Assembly (NCBI GenBank): GCA_030619885.1
Contig: JAUXAN010000005.1
Location: 1-64,000, forward strand
Origin: a bacterium
Lineage (GTDB): Bacteria > Hydrothermota > DG-26 > JAUXAN01
Direction of reading: 5' to 3'
DNA: 64,000 nt
In this document: positions 42,167 through 50,443 of the stretch, piece by piece
How positions within the stretch are numbered: the first letter of the stretch is position 1
Layout of the letters: each line of letters begins with the position of its first letter
Notes under the pieces: generated by a model
Told to the model about the DNA's origin: nothing
What the model saw: the letters and a program-made list of their open reading frames with translations, nothing else
The model's database searches: none
Made by a program: the position numbers and the translations under genes

Positions 42167-42732
42167 GGGAAAGATTGCCGAAAAAGTTTTTTTCCACAAT
42201 TGTCATTGCGAGTAGGGAACAGGTATGCCTGTTCCCTACAATCCTATTGCTCATGCTTGTAAGTTTGAATCTACATTCGGATGTGGGTGGTGGGGGTTCG
42301 CTCTCCTACTTCTCATTCGTGGGTGATTGTGGAAGAGATGTAACCGGTGGCATCTATCCAGAACTGTGTGGAAAGAAAAGTTTTTCTCCCAGCGAGTCTC
42401 TCGAACTCAAAATAGGCGCTACAAAACTGCGGGGCAGAGAGAATGAACATTATGCCCTTGTCCTTACTTCCTGCAAAGCCAATTTAATCCTCTCACCATT
42501 AGACAAATCCTACTTCATAAGATATGGAATATCTGTTTTCAACATTGACAGAGGAATATCTGACCACAGGGAGAAAGGAGTGAGTGGTGGATTTGTTTTC
42601 GGGTTGGGATACTCAATCCTAAAGAAGGAAAATTTTAAACTCAATCTTTCCATCAATTACTTCAAACTAATAGGAAAAGGAGGGTCTGCGGATGCCATAT
42701 CGCTGGAACAGAGTATTATATATCTTCATTAG
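42163..42732 (+). CDS. Putative outer-membrane beta-barrel protein, unknown
   Basis: 189 residues from ATG 42163, overlapping the DUF177 stop. The N-terminus has an odd signal region: MRERLPKKFFSTIVIAS, then REQVCLFPT encoded by a palindromic repeat, then ILLLMLVSLNLHS with a likely cleavage after LHS. The mature part alternates hydrophobic and polar residues (SLSYFSFVGDCGRDV, YALVLTSCKANLILSPLDKS, FVFGLGYSILKKENFKLNLS), a barrel or lipocalin-like pattern. No family recognised. Overlaps the following lipoprotein gene by 41 nt. Confidence 0.6.
   Translation: MRERLPKKFFSTIVIASREQVCLFPTILLLMLVSLNLHSDVGGGGSLSYFSFVGDCGRDVTGGIYPELCGKKSFSPSESLELKIGATKLRGRENEHYALVLTSCKANLILSPLDKSYFIRYGISVFNIDRGISDHREKGVSGGFVFGLGYSILKKENFKLNLSINYFKLIGKGGSADAISLEQSIIYLH
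42213..42238. repeat. 26-nt palindrome inside a signal-peptide coding region
   Basis: TAGGGAACAGG-tatg-CCTGTTCCCTA, fully self-complementary arms. Repeated at 50381-50406 in a non-coding position. Confidence 0.8.
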
Positions 42733-43345
42733 TATTGGCTTCATTTCAGGATGCAGTAGAAATCCTCTGGTGTATAGAACTGGTGCAAACTACCTTCCAA
42801 TTGAAAACGCAGGTTCGAAGTGGATATTCGAAACCGAAGATGGAAGGATACTAACTATGGAAACAGGAGGAAAAACTACAAAGGACGACCGTGACTGTTA
42901 TATTATAGAAAATAATTACCGCACAGAATACTGGTATAAAACGACAGGCGAACTGTCAAAATATGTTACCCATACCATCCAATATGGGGGAGAAGATTTT
43001 CTACTAACAGAGAGATGGATGAAACATTTAGAACTGCCCCTCATCCTCGGAAATTGTTGGGAAGATAGTTTTGAAATAGAAAAAACTATTCTTGGCGAAA
43101 AGATAAGACGAACGCTAAAGAGTAGAGGTGAAATTGAGGAGATAGAAGATTTGGTCGTCCCTGCAGGTAGATTTATGGAATGTTATAAAGTAAAAACAGA
43201 GATAATAATTGCAGATTCATCAGAATTTTTCCCAAGTTTTTCTGATACATCAATTGTTTATGAATGGTATGGACCGAACATAGGAATTGTCAAAAAAATA
43301 GAAGATGGAGAAACGCAAAATCTAATTGAATTTGAGATAAAGTAG
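42692..43345 (+). CDS. Lipoprotein, unknown
   Basis: 217 residues. Lipoprotein signal (RVLYIFISIGFISGC, lipobox ISGC) and a beta-rich body: NYLPIENAGSKWIFETEDG, YRTEYWYKTTGELSKYV, GNCWEDSFEI, VPAGRFMECYKVKTEIII, YEWYGPNIGIVKKIEDG. The last two segments are typical of small bacterial lipoproteins that measure as DUF3108-like beta-sandwiches. AGGAGG lies ~8 nt before ATG 42692. Probably co-transcribed with the barrel-like gene it overlaps. Confidence 0.7.
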   Translation: MPYRWNRVLYIFISIGFISGCSRNPLVYRTGANYLPIENAGSKWIFETEDGRILTMETGGKTTKDDRDCYIIENNYRTEYWYKTTGELSKYVTHTIQYGGEDFLLTERWMKHLELPLILGNCWEDSFEIEKTILGEKIRRTLKSRGEIEEIEDLVVPAGRFMECYKVKTEIIIADSSEFFPSFSDTSIVYEWYGPNIGIVKKIEDGETQNLIEFEIK

Positions 43346-43785
43346 AAGCAACCTAAAGGACAGACACAAGACTTGCCCCTGCGTGGTTGTCCAAAACAAA
43401 AATGGGTCCGAGTTTTTTTTGACGGATAGTGACCACAACGATTTTTCTTTACCAAAAATTCACATTTCCTTTATACTCAGTTTATAATATATATATAAAA
43501 AAAGTAGAGATGGGAAAAGGTAAATTACCTTACATTTTTTTTCTTGAAAAGTTTTTTGAAAACTTTAAAATAATAAGGAATTTATAAGTTTAGATGTTTT
43601 TGTATAGTATCCCCTTCCATATGAGTAGGGCAAGGCTAAAGCCTTGCCCTATTTACTCAAATGTTTTTAAGGGATTATAAAATCTTTAAAAAGGGGGTGA
43701 GAGATAGTAGTTAGTATTTAGGGTAGATTACCTCACATTTTTTCATTGACAAGTTTTTTGAAAACCTTAAAATAATGCGGTGTCA
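43346..43785. repeat. Repeat-rich non-coding region, gutted copy of the following small gene
   Basis: Contains caacctaaagg/cctgcg-type hairpin DNA at 43349-43390, a long T/A run, and agtagagatgggaaaaggta (also at 54205-54224). A ttttttcttgaaaagttttttgaaaactttaaaat block at about 43538-43571 matches 43738-43772. A perfect palindrome TAGGGCAAGGCTAAAGCCTTGCCCTA is at about 43625-43650, and ttataaaatctttaaaaagggggtga at 43676-43701 matches 44016-44041. The two flanking matches suggest a tandem duplicate whose middle is lost. Confidence 0.55.
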
Positions 43786-44041
43786 ATGAGTTCGTTCACT
43801 CAAATATTTTTTATGGTGTTAGGAGCATTCCTAATCAGTTGTTCTGACAAAGTTCCTTATACAGAATGTGAAGACTATAAAAGAGTTGGGAGAGAGAATG
43901 GGTGAGGGGTTTAAACTGATGAGAGAGGAAATGGATACAGGATTTAAACTGATGGACGAAAGGACAACGAAGATTGCCGAACTCATAGTTTCAGAAGGGG
44001 ATAAGACAAGGGAGATTATAAAATTTTTAAAAAGGGGGTGA
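43786..44041 (+). pseudogene. Frameshifted small lipoprotein gene
   Basis: ATG 43786 opens a lipoprotein-like frame (FFMVLGAFLISCSDKVPYTE, lipobox LISC) that stops at 43905. From 43868 a second frame continues with an amphipathic helix (GFKLMREEMDTGFKLMDERT, KIAELIVSEGDKTREIIKFL) to TGA 44041. One +1 shift would join them into a ~85-residue lipoprotein with a coiled-coil tail. Confidence 0.4.
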
Positions 44042-44083
44042 GAGAATAGTAGGCAGTAAGAAGTAGGCAATAAAAAACTAAAC

Positions 44084-44132
44084 AAGGATCCAGGCTCAAG
44101 TATCCCATACGGGTTGTGAAACCAGGATCCAG
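44084..44132. repeat. GGATCC...CCCATACGGG element, copy 1 (upstream of secreted gene)
   Basis: aaggatccaggctcaagt, then atcccatacgggttgtgaaa and ccaggatccag. The last ~32 nt are identical to copies at 46804-46852 and 48312-48360. All three end 6-18 nt before the Shine-Dalgarno of a secreted-protein gene. Terminal CTGGATCC/GGATCCAG can pair. Confidence 0.75.
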
Positions 44133-44147
44133 TTGAAGGGAGGTAAA

Positions 44148-46793
44148 ATGAGAAAAATTTTGTTTCTGTTTATTTTATTAAACCTGATAACAGCTGCGAA
44201 CGGGGATAGTTTCTTTTTGGGCACCGAGTTCCCTTTCGATACGACCGCTTACTACATGCCGGAGACACATACCCAACAATACCCTGAGGTTGCTTTCGAC
44301 GGAACAAACTACTTCGTTGTCTGGCATGACTACCGAAACGGCAGCGACTATGACATCTACGGTGCAAGAATAGATACTACAGGTGAAGTGCTTGACCTTG
44401 TAGGAATTCCTATCTGCACAGAAGTTCAATCACAATACTATCCTACAGTTGCCTTCGATGGCACTAACTTTTTTGTAGTATGGCGGGATAGACGCATTGG
44501 ACAGGACTACAAGGTGTATGGAGCAAGGGTTAGTCCCTCAGGCATAGTTTTAGACATTGATGGTATCCCTATCTGTACTACTCCCGATGACAAATACTAT
44601 CCCAAGGTTGGTTTTAACGGAACTTGCTACTTAGTGGCATGGTATGAATGGTATAGTGATTCCTACTATGACATATACGGAGCAAGAGTATCTCCAGACG
44701 GAACTCTGTTGGACACTGACCCCATCCCTATCTGCACTGCACCGAGCTATCAATACCGACCTTCGGTCAGTTCTGATGGAACGAATTTTCTTGTAACCTG
44801 GTACGACCAGAGAACTGGTAATTTGGACATATACGGAGCAAGAGTTGACAATGATGGGATGGTTTTGGATACAGCAGGAATAGTTATCTCTGATGCGACT
44901 AATTCTCAATACTACCCGAGGGTTGCCTTCGATGGAACAAACTATTTTGTTGTCTGGTATGACTATAGAAGCGTTAGTAGCTACGACATCTACGGTGCGA
45001 GGGTAGATACAGCAGGAACCCTGCTCGACAGTACTGGTATTGCTATTAACACCTCAGCAGGTCATCAATACCGACCAACCATTGCATTCGATGGTAATAA
45101 CTACTTTGTGGCATGGTATTACAATAACGATATTTATGGGACGAGGGTGGATACATCCGGAACAGTGCTTGACCCTGCTGGCGACACTATCTCCACTGCT
45201 CCTAACAACCAGCAGTGTCCAACAGTTGCTGGATGTGGTGAGAACTGGCTTTCAGTGTGGTATGACTACCGCAATGGCAACTGGGACATCTATGGTGCGA
45301 GGGTGGATACAGCAGGAGTGCTTTTAGATTCAACCGGGATTTCAGTCTCTACGGTTGGTAATACACAGTCACTTGCTGGTGTGGGTTTCGATGGGCTAAA
45401 CTATCTTGCAGTGTGGCAGGATAACCGAGATGGTAATAATGACCATAATATCTATGGTGCGAGGGCAGATACATCGGGAACAGTATTGGATTTCACTGCA
45501 ATCCCAATTTGCACAACTGCTAATCATCAGTATTCACCTGCAGTTGGATTCGATGGAACCAACTATTTAGTGGTCTGGTATGGGTATCCGAGTGTGGTTT
45601 CGGACTATGAGATATGGGGAAGGAGAGTGGACAAATCTGGAGTGGTGGTAGATACCATCGATATCGAAATCTGTGCGGCAAATAACTACCAGCGATACCC
45701 GAAAGTTGGATTTGATGGAAATAACTATTTGGTTGCATGGGAAGATGAGAGGTCAGGAGAATATGATATCTACGGTTCAAGGGTGGATACTTCTGGTACG
45801 GTTCTCGATACGATTGTTATATGTGACCAAATATATGACCAGTATAACCCTGCAATCTATTTTGATGGAGAAGACTATCTGATTGTCTGGACTGACTACC
45901 GAAACGGAACTGACAAAGGAGACATCTATGGAGCGTTGATAGATACTGCAGGAACAGTTCTTGGAGAGATTGAAATATCCTGTGCTGTTATGGACCAGAG
46001 GGACCCAGAACTCGCATTCGATGGGGAAAATTACTTTATTGTATGGGAAGACTGGCGTGAAGGGGTTTGGTCTGTTTATGGGACTCGTGTGAGTAAGACG
46101 GGCGTGGTGCTTGATGGCGAAGGGATTCCGATAGCAAATCTGCCAAACAGCGGTCAATCGAATCCTGCCGTCGTTTTCGATGGGACGGACTATATCGTAT
46201 TTTGGCAGGACCTTCGCAGTTTCACCTACTACGATGTCTATGCCGCAAGGGTTGATACTGCTGGAGTCGTGCATACCCCTGATGGTGTGATCTTCACCGA
46301 CAGTTTATCCCATCAGCACTCACCCCTACTTGTGCAGGGTTCTGACGGACAGTTACTTGCGGTCTATCAGAATTTCGATGCAGATTATAGTTCCTACAGA
46401 ATATATGGAGAGTTATTCAGAGGGAGTGATATACCAATAACAGGGGTGGAAACGGATAGAGTAGTTGAAGGTTCAAGGTTAAAAGTAGTAAAATTGATGC
46501 AGAACTATCCAAATCCGTTCAATTCAACTACAGTTATCAAATACATTGTCCCAGGAGTCGAGGAGTCAAAGAGTCAAGGAGTCGAGAAATCCTCAAATCT
46601 TTCCCTCAAGATTTATGATACGAGTGGAAGAGTTGTCCGTACTTTCCCGATAACCGATAACCGACAACCGATTACCGAAATGGTCTGGAATGGGTGTGCC
46701 GATTCAGGAGATAAACTGCCGAACGGGATTTATTTTTATAGAATAGAGATGGGAAAATATTCAGCGACAAGAAAGATGATTCTAATAAGATGA
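44148..46793 (+). CDS. Large secreted repeat protein with type IX sorting domain
   Basis: 881 residues from ATG 44148 (GGGAGG upstream; an in-frame TTG at 44133 lies before the Shine-Dalgarno). Signal peptide MRKILFLFILLNLITAANG. About fourteen ~50-residue repeats with core FDGTNYFVVWxDYRxG, DIYGARVDTxGxVLD and IxICT, likely propeller blades with Asp-rich turns. The C-terminal sorting domain LMQNYPNPFNSTTVIKYIVP, LKIYDTSGRVVRTFP, LPNGIYFYRIE ends MILIR. The linker encodes simple repeats (gagtcgaggagtcaaagagt; accgataaccgac). Predicted surface or extracellular protein exported via SprA; function unknown. Confidence 0.88.
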   Translation: MRKILFLFILLNLITAANGDSFFLGTEFPFDTTAYYMPETHTQQYPEVAFDGTNYFVVWHDYRNGSDYDIYGARIDTTGEVLDLVGIPICTEVQSQYYPTVAFDGTNFFVVWRDRRIGQDYKVYGARVSPSGIVLDIDGIPICTTPDDKYYPKVGFNGTCYLVAWYEWYSDSYYDIYGARVSPDGTLLDTDPIPICTAPSYQYRPSVSSDGTNFLVTWYDQRTGNLDIYGARVDNDGMVLDTAGIVISDATNSQYYPRVAFDGTNYFVVWYDYRSVSSYDIYGARVDTAGTLLDSTGIAINTSAGHQYRPTIAFDGNNYFVAWYYNNDIYGTRVDTSGTVLDPAGDTISTAPNNQQCPTVAGCGENWLSVWYDYRNGNWDIYGARVDTAGVLLDSTGISVSTVGNTQSLAGVGFDGLNYLAVWQDNRDGNNDHNIYGARADTSGTVLDFTAIPICTTANHQYSPAVGFDGTNYLVVWYGYPSVVSDYEIWGRRVDKSGVVVDTIDIEICAANNYQRYPKVGFDGNNYLVAWEDERSGEYDIYGSRVDTSGTVLDTIVICDQIYDQYNPAIYFDGEDYLIVWTDYRNGTDKGDIYGALIDTAGTVLGEIEISCAVMDQRDPELAFDGENYFIVWEDWREGVWSVYGTRVSKTGVVLDGEGIPIANLPNSGQSNPAVVFDGTDYIVFWQDLRSFTYYDVYAARVDTAGVVHTPDGVIFTDSLSHQHSPLLVQGSDGQLLAVYQNFDADYSSYRIYGELFRGSDIPITGVETDRVVEGSRLKVVKLMQNYPNPFNSTTVIKYIVPGVEESKSQGVEKSSNLSLKIYDTSGRVVRTFPITDNRQPITEMVWNGCADSGDKLPNGIYFYRIEMGKYSATRKMILIR

Positions 46794-46803
46794 AAAATCA
46801 AAC

Positions 46804-46852
46804 CAGCATCCTGGATCCAGCATCCCATACGGGTTGTGAAACCAGGATCCAG
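46804..46852. repeat. GGATCC...CCCATACGGG element, copy 2
   Basis: Starts cagcatcctggatccag; then identical to copies 1 and 3 from catcccatacgggttgtg to ccaggatccag. Directly upstream of GGAGG and ATG 46868. Confidence 0.75.
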
Positions 46853-46867
46853 AGAAGGAGGTAAAAA

Positions 46868-48220
46868 ATGAAGAAGAAAATTTTAATATTCTCTGTCTCA
46901 ATTTTGACACTAATAGTTGCCCTCTCCTTTGCAGTTGAAAAGAGAACAGGGAAGGGACCACAGGGGAGACACCGTGAGCAGAGAGGATACAAGGCAAAGG
47001 AGAAAAAACCTGTTAGGGGAGAGGTCGTTTTAACAGAAAAGGGGAAACAGATTCAGTCGATAGCGAGATTGAGGGTCCTGGTTTCGAGCGATGAATCACC
47101 AGATTGGCCGATATGGAGTCCTGATGGGGAGTGGGTCGTGTTTATGTCTTATGCATATGATGACTATGAGATTTGCAAGATCAGGGTTGATGGTACTGGA
47201 TTCGTCCGGCTGACAGAGTATTTATACTGCTCTGCACAACCTCAGTTCAGTTCGGATGGGTCGAAGATAGTCTATATACAGAGGGTGGATGGAGATGGTG
47301 ATGGAGACCCATGGGATCATCCTACCGATGGGGCACGAATATGGATAATGGATGCTGACGGCTCAAACCAGCGTCAGATTACACCCCATCCACTTTACTG
47401 CTCACACTTTCCGGAGTTCAGTCCTGATGGAAGTAAGGTCGCCTATAGGCGTGATGACACCTACGATTTATGGATGATGAACAGTGATGGGACGGACCCT
47501 GTAAAACTAACAACTTTAAGCACGAAACCACACCGTTACCACTGGAGCCCTGACGGGAATAAGATTGCTTTCGATATGAGTAAAGAATCCCCTTTCACCT
47601 CCTACGAGGGTGCTATCGGTGTGGTCGATGTGACTACCACAGAGACGATATTTCTTTCAGACATTACCGACTCGATGTGTCAGAAAAAACCGCACTGGAA
47701 TGCAGATGGCACAAAGATCATATATCTGGACGATGTTGACCGAACAGGTAATATATGGGTGATGAATCCCGATGGTTCAGGCAAGACACCTCTCACAGAT
47801 GCGGCGAGTCATGAATACTGCTGCTATGCAAAATTTTCTTTCAGCGAAGATGGAAGATACATCGTCTTTAGAAGTGATGAAAATTATGAAGATATCCCTG
47901 GTGGAGGCGACTATAAGATATGGGTAATGACAGAGGACGGAAAATGGCGACTGCCTTTAACATTAGACGGACAACTGGATGGCAGTGATCCTTACCATAT
48001 CAGTGCTAACTACAATATGAGCAGGATTCTCTTTCATACTAATGATATCTATGTGATTGACCTGGATATACGAGACAGCGACAGCGATGGACTTTTAAAC
48101 TGGGAAGAGGTCTTGTATAGAACGAAGATGGACAATCTAGATACAGACGGCGGAGGCGAATCAGATGGCTCAGAAGTTGAAAATGGCAGAGATCCATTAG
48201 ACCCGAATGATGATGTATAA
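46868..48220 (+). CDS. Exported TolB-like propeller with calcium-binding tail
   Basis: 450 residues. Signal peptide at ~1-23 (KILIFSVSILTLIVALSFA). PD40/TolB-type repeats: WPIWSPDGEWVVFMSYAYDD, PQFSSDGSKIVYI, PEFSPDGSKVAYRR, YHWSPDGNKIAFD and PHWNADGTKIIYLDD form a ~6-blade propeller. The C-terminus is thrombospondin-3-like: RDSDSDGLLNWEEV, DNLDTDGGGESDGSEVENG, RDPLDPNDD, a likely Ca2+ site. No type IX sorting domain, unlike its neighbours, so it is probably periplasmic or otherwise retained. Confidence 0.82.
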   Translation: MKKKILIFSVSILTLIVALSFAVEKRTGKGPQGRHREQRGYKAKEKKPVRGEVVLTEKGKQIQSIARLRVLVSSDESPDWPIWSPDGEWVVFMSYAYDDYEICKIRVDGTGFVRLTEYLYCSAQPQFSSDGSKIVYIQRVDGDGDGDPWDHPTDGARIWIMDADGSNQRQITPHPLYCSHFPEFSPDGSKVAYRRDDTYDLWMMNSDGTDPVKLTTLSTKPHRYHWSPDGNKIAFDMSKESPFTSYEGAIGVVDVTTTETIFLSDITDSMCQKKPHWNADGTKIIYLDDVDRTGNIWVMNPDGSGKTPLTDAASHEYCCYAKFSFSEDGRYIVFRSDENYEDIPGGGDYKIWVMTEDGKWRLPLTLDGQLDGSDPYHISANYNMSRILFHTNDIYVIDLDIRDSDSDGLLNWEEVLYRTKMDNLDTDGGGESDGSEVENGRDPLDPNDDV

Positions 48221-48311
48221 AAATAGAGTATCAGAGTATCAGGACATCAGAGGTAGTGAACGGTCTTTAGACCGTTCATCAAAGCTAAAGACCCTGCTCT
48301 ACAATCTAAAC

Positions 48312-48360
48312 AAGGATCCAGGATCAGGCATCCCATACGGGTTGTGAAACCAGGATCCAG
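48312..48360. repeat. GGATCC...CCCATACGGG element, copy 3
   Basis: aaggatccaggatcaggc, then atcccatacgggttgtgaaa and ccaggatccag, just before AAGGAGG and ATG 48379. The preceding gap (48221-48311) has a GAACGGTC/GACCGTTC palindrome near 48258-48277. Confidence 0.75.
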
Positions 48361-48378
48361 TTAAGAAGGAGGTATGAG

Positions 48379-50310
48379 ATGAAGAAAATTTTATTTAGTG
48401 CGTTAATCATCACTCTCACAACTGGACTGCTCTGGGCAACTACAAAGACAGCTCCAGGTGAGCCATTCTGGAAATTTGAAATAGCCCGCTGGGAGGACCA
48501 GCCACTCGGACTCACCTTCGATGGAACCTATCTGTGGATGTCCGGTTCAGGGAGTGGAACAGGAGCGAACTATATCTACAAGTTCGATTTGAACGGTAAT
48601 TTAGTCGCGTCCTTTAAACAGCCTGGAGTTCCAGTGTCCTGGGGATTCAGAGACCTCGCATTTGATGGAACGCATCTCTATGGTAGCGTAGATGACGATA
48701 TAGTCGTTTTTGATACATTAGGGAATCTAGTTAGAACATTCAGCGGACCACTTGGTCCAAATCGTGCACTCGCCTGGGACCCAGATAGTTTTTGGTTGTG
48801 GGTGACGGACTGGAGTTCAGACATCTATGCGATCGATGCTACTGGTGGTGTGATTGCAAACTATGGAAATCCAAGAGATATCTATGGACTCGCCTGGGAC
48901 CCAGACCCATCAGGTCCATATCTGTGGGCTACTGCGTATGAGGGCGAGAATTTCAATTACATCTATCAACTCGACCCAAGAGATAACTGTAATGTGCTCG
49001 ATTCATTCCCTGGTTATGGTAATATTGCAGGGGGATGTGCGTTCATTCCACCCAACACTGTGGTTGAAGTTGAGCAAGCGAATAACATTATCTGGGGTAT
49101 CAAGGCTTATGCGTTTGCTAACGAGCCAGGAGCACCTGTGAGTCTGACCGCTTACAGTGACACTACGATGAGAGAAGCGATAGAGTTGGAATTCGATGAA
49201 CCTGATACCAATGTAGATGGAACATCCTTGACCAACCTTGTATACCTGCGAATATATAGAGACGATGTGTTAATCGACTCCATTGCTGCTACCGGTGTTA
49301 CTGGCGGTGGGCATCAGGTATATACAGATAGCGGATTGACTTTCCTTGCACATCACATCTATTCCGTTTCAGCGGTAAATAACCTGGGTTACGAAGGTGC
49401 ATCGAGTGAAGAGGCATTTTCCTTTATAGGCGCAAATGTAATCTACAGTGAGGACTTTGATAGTACCGACGGTGGATTTACCTCTATACCGAGTGGTTAT
49501 GGATGGGAATGGGGAGAGCCGACTTATGGTCCTTCTTCTGCTTACTCAGACTCTTTCTGTTGGGGCACCGACCTTGGCTCTGATTACTTCGACTGTGTGA
49601 GTTGGAAATTGACCAGCCCATACATAGACCTATCCAGTTATGACTATGCTAAAGTTGCCTTCTATCACTGGTATGAATTTGAATGGCTTAACGACGGTAG
49701 TAATTTGAAAATTTCGACCGATAATGGGAGTTCCTGGGATATACTGGTTCCTTATGGAGGCTATCCATTGGAGAGTGTTAAGAACACCAATTTCGGAATT
49801 GGAGATGAACCTGCCTATTCTGACACCGTATGCGAATGGGATATTGCCGTCTTCAACCTATCTAACTGTACTGGATACGATAGTGTCCTAATCAGATGGC
49901 ATCTTGGCTCTGATTTTGAGAATACTTATGCTGGATGGTATATAGATGATGTGGTTATAGCGATAGGAAAAGAACTCGTCAAAATTGAAGAAGAAAGGGT
50001 CAGTCGTGAATCGGGAATCAATTACCTCTTCCAGAACTATCCAAATCCATTCAGTGCGTCCACCGTTATCAGTTATACCCTTGCGGGCACAGGTTCGTTA
50101 TCCGAACCCAACCATACCACTTTGAAAATTTACGATGCGAGTGGAAGATTGGTAAAGACATTAATGAACAGGGATGAGAAATCTGGCTACTACACCGTAA
50201 GATGGGATGGTCGAGACGATGGTGGACACAAAGCTGCTAATGGTATTTACTTCTATACCTTAGAGAACGGAGACTACAGCGCAGTGAAGAAGATCATTAT
50301 GCTGAAGTAG
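48379..50310 (+). CDS. Secreted propeller/MAM-like protein with type IX sorting domain
   Basis: 643 residues. Signal peptide MKKILFSALIITLTTGLLWA. N-terminal propeller (~20-245; TFDGTYLWMSGSGSGTGANY, GLAWDPDPSGPYLWATAYEG). Then a fibronectin-III-like segment (~250-345) and a MAM/immune-inhibitor-like sandwich (~355-535; YSEDFDSTDGGF, WKLTSPYIDLSSYDYAKVAF, IRWHLGSDFENTYAGWYIDD). The sorting domain is YLFQNYPNPFSASTVISYTL, LKIYDASGRLVKTL, AANGIYFYTLENGDYSAVKK. Its middle domain is paralogous to the one in the gene at 54336. Confidence 0.87.
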   Translation: MKKILFSALIITLTTGLLWATTKTAPGEPFWKFEIARWEDQPLGLTFDGTYLWMSGSGSGTGANYIYKFDLNGNLVASFKQPGVPVSWGFRDLAFDGTHLYGSVDDDIVVFDTLGNLVRTFSGPLGPNRALAWDPDSFWLWVTDWSSDIYAIDATGGVIANYGNPRDIYGLAWDPDPSGPYLWATAYEGENFNYIYQLDPRDNCNVLDSFPGYGNIAGGCAFIPPNTVVEVEQANNIIWGIKAYAFANEPGAPVSLTAYSDTTMREAIELEFDEPDTNVDGTSLTNLVYLRIYRDDVLIDSIAATGVTGGGHQVYTDSGLTFLAHHIYSVSAVNNLGYEGASSEEAFSFIGANVIYSEDFDSTDGGFTSIPSGYGWEWGEPTYGPSSAYSDSFCWGTDLGSDYFDCVSWKLTSPYIDLSSYDYAKVAFYHWYEFEWLNDGSNLKISTDNGSSWDILVPYGGYPLESVKNTNFGIGDEPAYSDTVCEWDIAVFNLSNCTGYDSVLIRWHLGSDFENTYAGWYIDDVVIAIGKELVKIEEERVSRESGINYLFQNYPNPFSASTVISYTLAGTGSLSEPNHTTLKIYDASGRLVKTLMNRDEKSGYYTVRWDGRDDGGHKAANGIYFYTLENGDYSAVKKIIMLK

Positions 50311-50443
50311 GAGGGACAACCCTCGTGGTTGCCCTAAAAGGGGCAGGCACAAGGGGCCTGCCTCTACATGGATTCTTCTGTAGGGAACAGGCATGCCTGT
50401 TCCCTACTTAAATAAATGGGCGTCCTATAAAATCTTTATTAAG
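50311..50443. repeat. Palindromic repeats before HEAT-ArsP gene
   Basis: ggggcaggcacaaggggcctgcc hairpin (about 50339-50361) and TAGGGAACAGGCATGCCTGTTCCCTA (50381-50406), the latter also inside the gene at 42163. Confidence 0.7.

Noticed and set aside
43346..44147. CRISPR array in the repeat-rich gap
   Set aside because: Repeats are of different types with irregular spacing and no spacer structure; no cas genes are in the window.
44148..46793. Adhesin or S-layer annotation for the 881-residue repeat protein
   Set aside because: Repeats look like propeller blades and no adhesion motif is visible; only secretion can be supported.
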